Origin: Candidatus Aminicenantota bacterium
Lineage (GTDB): Bacteria > Acidobacteriota > Aminicenantia > UBA2199
Direction of reading: 5' to 3'
Length of the DNA: 11,705 nt
Assembly (NCBI GenBank): GCA_030612495.1
Contig: JAUWNT010000067.1
Span: forward strand, 1-11,705
The notes beneath the pieces were generated by a model, which was not told the DNA's origin, did not search any database, and saw only the letters and a program-made list of their open reading frames with translations. Shown one piece after another: positions 8,368 to 11,705 of the stretch (position 1 is the first letter of the stretch; the number at the start of each line of letters is the position of its first letter). The translations under genes were made by a program, and so were the position numbers.

Positions 8368-8916
8368 TCAAATAGTAAATACAAAAGATAAGCCAGCTTG
8401 CCACCCTCCCAAATCCACATCAAAACCAGTTGGACTAACCTTAACATCAGTGTATCTTATTCCAAGATCAAATCTAAACCATGAACACAACTTGTATTCA
8501 GCACCAAAATCAATGGAATACCCTTGCCCATCATCATATATGTTTCCAATATCAGATGATTCTTTAAAAAAGATAAATGTATAACCTGTAGCTATATAAG
8601 GGCTTATTTTCCCAAGATATAAAGTATATCTTAATGAAAAATTCAATGGATTTAAAGTAAGTATTGTTGGTTCTTGTGTATACGAAGTCTTAGAGCTTTT
8701 TCTATACTGCATACCTGAAAAACAGAAATAAAAGCCATTCCAAATATGAAGTCCTAAGTTCAAACCATAGGTGAAATTCCCTTCACCATATATCTCTTTT
8801 AACATACTATCTTTAGGGGAAGCATACCCTGTACATAAACCAAATTTAAATAAATCTTTTGGAAAGATTAAAATCGACATAAAAAAAATTAAAAAAAATA
8901 TCTTTGCTTTTTTCAT
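8368..8916 (-). CDS. Small secreted protein, probable outer-membrane beta-barrel, function unknown
   Basis: I do not recognise a specific family. The 182-residue product starts MKKAKIFFLIFFMSILIFP, a typical Sec signal peptide, with cleavage likely near residue 19-20. The mature part is made of alternating hydrophobic/polar segments rich in Tyr, Phe and Gly (for example FSLRYTLYLGKISPYIATGY, and SIDFGAEYKLCSWFRFDLGI) separated by short polar turns. It ends in a strand, AGLSFVFTI, with aromatic residues near the C-terminus. This is the pattern of small 8-stranded outer-membrane barrels of the OmpX/OmpW/opacity type. No enzymatic motif is visible. Unlike the housekeeping genes here, the ATG at 8916 lacks a clear Shine-Dalgarno site, but a good promoter lies upstream. 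It is alone between the PreP-like gene and a transposable element. Role as adhesin, channel or assembly factor cannot be decided. Confidence 0.72.
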   Translation of the reverse strand: MKKAKIFFLIFFMSILIFPKDLFKFGLCTGYASPKDSMLKEIYGEGNFTYGLNLGLHIWNGFYFCFSGMQYRKSSKTSYTQEPTILTLNPLNFSLRYTLYLGKISPYIATGYTFIFFKESSDIGNIYDDGQGYSIDFGAEYKLCSWFRFDLGIRYTDVKVSPTGFDVDLGGWQAGLSFVFTI

Positions 8917-8962
8917 AATAGAACAAATTTTAACATTAATATAAAAAAAAGTGTATATTTAT

Positions 8963-8991
8963 TTTATCACTTACTCTTTTGTTTTTGTCAA
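8963..8991 (-). promoter_or_regulatory. Promoter candidate for the beta-barrel gene
   Basis: A perfect -35 TTGACA (8991-8986) is followed after 17 bases by GATAAA (8968-8963), then AT-rich DNA. The predicted start near 8956 leaves a leader of about 40 nt. The -35 lies only 13 bases outside the left end of the RAYT element, so the insertion left this promoter intact but cut off anything farther upstream. Confidence 0.5.
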
Positions 8992-9004
8992 ATGTGTGCA
9001 AGAT

Positions 9005-9029
9005 AAGGGACGGTCTTTTGAAGTATTGA
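9005..9029 (+). repeat. Left 25-bp terminal inverted repeat of the RAYT element
   Basis: Perfect reverse complement (25 of 25) of 9959-9983. The core reads GGGACGGTCTTTTGAAGTAT on the plus strand, bounded by AA before it and TGA after it. Matching stops on both sides of the 25 bases. Confidence 0.95.
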
Positions 9030-9036
9030 TTTTCTC

Positions 9037-9936
9037 TCACTGTTTCTTTCTTCTCTTTGTATGAAAATACAAACTCCCTAAAGAACCAAAAGACAAATCG
9101 CTAAATAAATTAAATTCTATGACCTCTCTATATGTTAATCCACCTAAATCTTTTAACAATACCAAAAATTCTCCTCTCATCCTCTTGCCTTCATGTGTAA
9201 TGGTGTCTATATCTTCTAACTTTATTCCATACTTCTGTTGAAACTCAAATATTATTTTCTCAACAGGCTCAAAGTAGCGATCATCAGTCCGCTTGTTCTC
9301 TCTCACTGATCTCTCTTTCCTTCGATCGTACTTCTTTTCTGCTTCCTTTATAAACCCTTCATCACCAAATATTTGCCCATACTTTGATCGTTTAACTACA
9401 TACTTCTGCTTATGAGCACTTTGTAAGGACATAAAAAAATTTTCTTTACTGCCAAAAAGATCTTCAACAAAACCCCTATCAATAAAACTCTTATTGTCTC
9501 CTGAGAAATATAATGATCCGCTTGACCAAGAATAGTTATCAAATCTATCCACAAGGTTTGCTCTTACTGGATTTTGAATAACATATACTATAGCCTGGAG
9601 CAGATATGACTCATTCTGAATCAATGTTGATTTAAACCGATCCTGGAATACATACCCCTTTCCTCCTACAACCCTCCTGTAGTAAAATCCATACTGACTG
9701 TTCAGGTTTCTCATAAACTCAGAGAGTTTACCACTACTATTTTGCAATAATAAATGATAATGGTTGTCCATAATACAATATGCCAATATGCGCATTCTGT
9801 AAATCACTGACTTTTCAGCAAGTAATTCAATATATTTTGATTTCAGGTTTGCACTTGAGAATATTTTCTCTTCATTGACGCCTCTGTTCATAATATGGTG
9901 AAAAGCACCTTCCCATGTCAGTCGTGCATGTCTCAT
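9037..9936 (-). CDS. REP-associated tyrosine transposase (RAYT, Y1_Tnp family), intact
   Basis: Intact 299-residue RAYT, a single-stranded-DNA transposase related to IS200/IS605 TnpA. The HUH metal site is DNHYHLLL with His59 and His61. The catalytic tyrosine is Tyr118 in YVIQNPVRANLV, matching the family's Y.HLNPVRA block; QDRFKSTLI at 98-106 is the usual preceding strand. Residues about 165-299 form a basic extension that ends in a probable helix-turn-helix (LTYREVIEFNLFSDLSFGSLGSLY), resembling the DnaA-C-like DNA-binding tails seen on some RAYTs. The ATG at 9936 begins the canonical RLTWEGAFHHIMNRG start. No ribosome binding site precedes it; instead TATAAT is placed so that transcription would begin at the A of the ATG. 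The gene overlaps the stop of the truncated RAYT by 4 nt. It lies entirely between perfect inverted repeats. Confidence 0.92.
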   Translation of the reverse strand: MRHARLTWEGAFHHIMNRGVNEEKIFSSANLKSKYIELLAEKSVIYRMRILAYCIMDNHYHLLLQNSSGKLSEFMRNLNSQYGFYYRRVVGGKGYVFQDRFKSTLIQNESYLLQAIVYVIQNPVRANLVDRFDNYSWSSGSLYFSGDNKSFIDRGFVEDLFGSKENFFMSLQSAHKQKYVVKRSKYGQIFGDEGFIKEAEKKYDRRKERSVRENKRTDDRYFEPVEKIIFEFQQKYGIKLEDIDTITHEGKRMRGEFLVLLKDLGGLTYREVIEFNLFSDLSFGSLGSLYFHTKRRKKQ

Positions 9937-9942
9937 ACAATA

Positions 9943-9970
9943 ATTATAACATAATATTTCAATACTTCAA
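9943..9970 (-). promoter_or_regulatory. Promoter of the intact RAYT, with its -35 inside the inverted repeat
   Basis: TTGAAG (9970-9965, part of the right inverted repeat) and a perfect TATAAT (9948-9943) are 16 bases apart. The seventh base after the -10 is the A of the ATG at 9936, predicting a leaderless transcript. No Shine-Dalgarno sequence exists between the -10 and the ATG. Confidence 0.5.
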
Positions 9971-9983
9971 AAGACCGTCCCTT
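9959..9983 (-). repeat. Right 25-bp terminal inverted repeat of the RAYT element
   Basis: Exact inverted copy of 9005-9029. On the minus strand it begins AAGGGACGGTC and carries TTTTGAAG, which doubles as the -35 region of the RAYT promoter. It is also read in frame by the truncated upstream RAYT. Confidence 0.95.
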
Positions 9984-10319
9984 TTTTAACTCAACAAGAA
10001 TGCTTTTGTACCTACCCTGATAAAGATTGCCAACACGTTTATATTTCCGATTAAAATAATAAGTGTAAGTAATATTAAAGCGTCGCATGAAATCACTCAG
10101 ATTACCATGGGGAGTCTCTATAATAATATGGAAATGATTCGACATCAGTACATAACAGTATGTAATCACCTGATATACCTCTACTGACTCTTTTAAAAGC
10201 TTCAAAAAAGTTTTGCGATCCTCATCTCCTTGAAAAATATCACTTCTCTCTGTACCCCTGCAGATTACATGATACAAAGCACCTTCATACTGAATCCTAA
10301 GTGGACGTGACATAGTTAT

Positions 10320-10348
10320 TATATATAATAAAATTACTCATTTGTCAA
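10320..10348 (-). promoter_or_regulatory. Promoter of the truncated RAYT, embedded in the mobA 3' end
   Basis: A perfect TTGACA (10348-10343) formed by the last sense codons of mobA is followed after 17 bases by TATATA (10325-10320); TATAAT at 10323-10318 overlaps it with a 19-base spacer. With the 17-base version, the seventh base after the -10 is the A of the ATG at 10313, again a leaderless arrangement. Confidence 0.5.
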
Positions 10349-10976
10349 TTATAAAGATTTGACCCCCTATTTCCTCCCCCATCTTTAAAAGCTTAGAATA
10401 GTCCTCTTTTGTGTTGATATTAAAAAAAGAGACCAATTCAGGATCCACAACTTTTATTTCCTTTTCTGAAAGTTTATAAATGTCTATTTTTTTTATAAAA
10501 TCAGCTATTTTCAGTTTATTATTCTCTATATTTTCCTCAATTATATCTAATGTTTTTCTTGAATAAAGAGCAACAAGAGGTTCTATAAAACCTCTAACAA
10601 CAGGAATAACTGCCTCACAATTACAAGAAATATATTTAGAAACCAAAAGTTTTAGAACTTCCGATTTTAAAAGCGGAAGGTCTCCAGCAACAACTAACAC
10701 CATATCATTATTTGAATATTTTAATGCAGTATGAATACCAACAATAGATGCTTTCAAAATATAATCATCTTTGAAACATTTATATTTATACGTACAAGCC
10801 TGAATTTCTTCGAAATTTCTACCGGCAATTATAATTTCTTTTGAAATTTCAGAAAGTTTATCAATGGTTAATTGTAAAAAACTTTTTCCTTTATATTCAA
10901 GTAAAAGTTTATTTTTTCCAAACCTTCTGCTTTTTCCACCTGCAAGTATTGCACAAGTTATTGATTTTGTATCCAA
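10338..10976 (-). CDS. mobA: Molybdenum cofactor guanylyltransferase
   Basis: MobA-type nucleotidyltransferase of 212 residues that joins GMP from GTP to molybdopterin-bound Mo (or W), making the guanine dinucleotide cofactor used by DMSO-reductase-family enzymes such as formate dehydrogenases. Motifs are LAGGKSRRFGKNK at 11-23 (nucleotide-binding loop), GDLP at 98-101 with the metal-binding Asp, EPLVALY at 132-138 and FFNINTKEDY at 184-193. The usual GPLAGI block is replaced by KASIVGI near 75-81. The first codon is TTG, with GAGGTG four bases upstream and no nearer in-frame ATG (the next Met is residue 92), so TTG is likely the real start. The last dozen residues after LLKMGEEI extend beyond the expected family end and may be coded by the end of the adjacent RAYT unit. 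No other cofactor genes are visible nearby. Confidence 0.88.
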   Translation of the reverse strand: MDTKSITCAILAGGKSRRFGKNKLLLEYKGKSFLQLTIDKLSEISKEIIIAGRNFEEIQACTYKYKCFKDDYILKASIVGIHTALKYSNNDMVLVVAGDLPLLKSEVLKLLVSKYISCNCEAVIPVVRGFIEPLVALYSRKTLDIIEENIENNKLKIADFIKKIDIYKLSEKEIKVVDPELVSFFNINTKEDYSKLLKMGEEIGGQIFIIDK

Positions 10977-11002
10977 TTAACACCTCAATTTGACAAATAT
11001 GA

Positions 11003-11031
11003 ATTATATGTTAAATTTCAGCTGATATCAA
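11003..11031 (-). promoter_or_regulatory. Promoter of mobA
   Basis: TTGATA (11031-11026) and a perfect TATAAT (11008-11003), 17 bases apart on the minus strand. The predicted start near 10996 leaves a leader of about 20 nt that includes GAGGTG before the TTG start codon. Confidence 0.6.
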
Positions 11032-11053
11032 CCTTACAATATATTTTAAAACC

Positions 11054-11069
11054 AATCAAATACTTGATT
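11054..11069. promoter_or_regulatory. Possible operator: inverted repeat over the porin -35 box
   Basis: AATCAA-ATAC-TTGATT, a perfect 6-bp inverted repeat with a 4-base spacer. Its right arm is the -35 hexamer of the porin promoter, where a repressor or activator could act. The half-site order is opposite to an FNR/CRP-type TTGAT-N4-ATCAA box, so the regulator is unknown. In AT-rich DNA this could be chance. Confidence 0.3.
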
Positions 11070-11092
11070 TTATTGTGCAAATAGTTTATTAT
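11064..11092 (+). promoter_or_regulatory. Promoter of the DcaP-like porin gene
   Basis: TTGATT (11064-11069) and TATTAT (11087-11092) with an exact 17-base spacer on the plus strand. The predicted start near 11099 gives a leader of about 34 nt containing AAGGAG. It is divergent from the mobA promoter in a 156-bp shared intergenic region. Confidence 0.55.
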
Positions 11093-11132
11093 TTAACTTA
11101 TTTTTTACTCTAATACTTCAAAGGAGAAAGAT

Positions 11133-11705
11133 ATGAAAAGAACAAAGTTTACTGTTGTTTTATTGTCATTAATATTTTTTAGCATAACCTTGACTCAGGG
11201 TTATGCAGCAATTAAAATTGTTGAAAAAGAAAAATGTAAAGTCAATTTATATGGTTTTTTTAAATTTGATGCAACTTATCAGGACAATACTATGAACAGC
11301 TTAATTGCACCTCGTTATGCTAAATTCGGAGATGGTAATTATACTAATTTTACAGCTATGAACAGCCGTTTCGGTTTGAAATTATCAGGATTAGAAATTG
11401 GTAATGGATGGAAAGTAAAAGCTAATATTGAATTTGACCTGTTTGACGGTTCAAGCCGAAATCAAATGAAATTCAGAACACGCCATGCTTATTTCCATCT
11501 TTCAAAAGGAAATTCTTCGTTCCTTGCTGGACAGTACTGGGATCTATTTTCACCTATTGGACCTACAACACTTATGACTAACGGATACTTTTGGAATGTA
11601 GGTAATCTTGGATTTAGAAGAGCTCAAATCCGTTATACTTACACTTCTTCAAATATGGCATTTGCTATTAGTTTAAACGATCCTACATCAAATGGAGCAA
11701 TTAAA
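11133..11705 (+). CDS. DcaP-like outer-membrane porin, 5' part (cut by window end)
   Basis: Only plus-strand gene: 191 codons open to the window edge without a stop. It begins MKRTKFTVVLLSLIFFSITL with a likely Sec cleavage after about residue 25 (QGYA). The mature start VNLYGFFKFDATYQD (37-51), then NSRFGLKL at 77-84, RTRHAYFHL at 115-123 and GQYWDLFSPIGP at 133-144, follow the order of blocks in DcaP-like trimeric porins, where a 16-stranded barrel passes small, often dicarboxylic or aromatic, substrates. The segments alternate hydrophobic and polar residues as beta strands do. The ATG at 11133 has AAGGAG six bases upstream and a promoter about 70 bases upstream. Family members are usually around 350-450 residues, so about half is missing. 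The substrate cannot be inferred from this part. Confidence 0.78.
   Translation, partial: MKRTKFTVVLLSLIFFSITLTQGYAAIKIVEKEKCKVNLYGFFKFDATYQDNTMNSLIAPRYAKFGDGNYTNFTAMNSRFGLKLSGLEIGNGWKVKANIEFDLFDGSSRNQMKFRTRHAYFHLSKGNSSFLAGQYWDLFSPIGPTTLMTNGYFWNVGNLGFRRAQIRYTYTSSNMAFAISLNDPTSNGAIK

Larger units (their letters stand above)
9005..9983. mobile_element. 979-bp RAYT transposable element bounded by 25-bp perfect inverted repeats
   Basis: The inner RAYT gene fills almost the whole element: its start lies 22 bases inside the right repeat and its stop 7 bases inside the left repeat. Flanks immediately outside the two ends do not match each other, so no target duplication is seen, as expected for HUH/Y1 (IS200/IS605-like) transposition. 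The right end lies inside another RAYT gene, which it truncates; the left end lies just upstream of a promoter. Classical RAYTs are treated as domesticated single genes, while this unit has the shape of a small insertion sequence. Mobility is inferred from the nested insertion and clean repeats. Confidence 0.8.
9933..10313 (-). pseudogene. Truncated RAYT transposase, interrupted by the neighbouring RAYT element
   Basis: N-terminal part of a second, different RAYT (126 codons). RPLRIQYEGALYHVICRGTE is the standard start, the HUH pair is His60 and His62 in SNHFHIII, and YQGRYKSILVE at 98-108 is the strand before the catalytic-tyrosine helix. The family sequence then stops. From Lys111 the codons read the inverted repeat and left flank of the inner element (KGRSFEVLKYYVIIIV) up to a TGA that overlaps the next gene's ATG. 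The Tyr block and all of the C-terminus are missing and not found beyond the element, so the protein cannot catalyse strand transfer. It could at most bind DNA. It starts 24 bases after the mobA stop with no ribosome site, and with a promoter positioned for a leaderless mRNA. Confidence 0.88.

Noticed and set aside
8985..9004. TTTGTCAA and AAGAT next to the left end of the element, resembling the outer RAYT terminal sequence
   Set aside because: The orientation is direct rather than inverted and the identity is short; TTGACA here is better explained as the promoter of the beta-barrel gene. A lost left end of the outer RAYT could not be shown.
11054..11069. FNR/CRP-type box
   Set aside because: Half-sites are in the reverse order (ATCAA-N4-TTGAT); listed only as an unassigned inverted repeat.
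11112..11122. AATACTTCAAA, an 11-base match to the inner part of the RAYT repeat, just upstream of the porin
   Set aside because: The diagnostic GACCGTCCC half is absent; likely chance in AT-rich DNA beside the ribosome site.

Overview
The window is an AT-rich (by eye about one third G+C) stretch from a Gram-negative, probably anaerobic bacterium. The outer membrane is implied by a porin and a small beta-barrel protein. Anaerobic, low-potential metabolism is implied by a four-subunit pyruvate:ferredoxin oxidoreductase and by a molybdenum-cofactor guanylyltransferase. I cannot name the phylum from sequence alone. All genes but one are on the minus strand, so they read from right to left.

Layout. 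17-2918: tightly coupled por operon, transcribed gamma-delta-alpha-beta, each gene with a strong ribosome binding site and its own promoter at 2952-2980. 3087-5065: hflK-hflC pair of membrane SPFH proteins, overlapping by 4 nt. 5234-8233: a 999-residue M16C metallopeptidase related to presequence protease (PreP), here carrying a signal peptide. 8368-8916: small secreted beta-barrel-like protein of unknown function. 9005-9983: a compact transposable element made of one REP-associated tyrosine transposase (RAYT) gene between perfect 25-bp inverted repeats. It has landed in a second RAYT gene (9933-10313) and removed its catalytic tyrosine region. 10338-10976: mobA with a TTG start. 11133-11705: 5' part of a DcaP-like porin on the plus strand, running off the window and facing mobA across two good divergent promoters.

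The metabolic and membrane genes look ordinary. The most unusual region is 8985-10376. Two RAYT genes are stacked, and each seems to be expressed as a leaderless mRNA from a promoter whose -35 box lies in a RAYT-element terminal sequence. Each insertion also supplies a new 3' end and stop codon to the gene upstream of it: the outer RAYT probably to mobA, the inner RAYT certainly to the outer RAYT. hflKC and the PreP-like peptidase form a membrane/envelope proteostasis neighbourhood, but no ftsH is visible. No CRISPR array, tRNA, rRNA or riboswitch was recognised, and no convincing rho-independent terminator was found. No gene-free stretch exceeds 300 bases.
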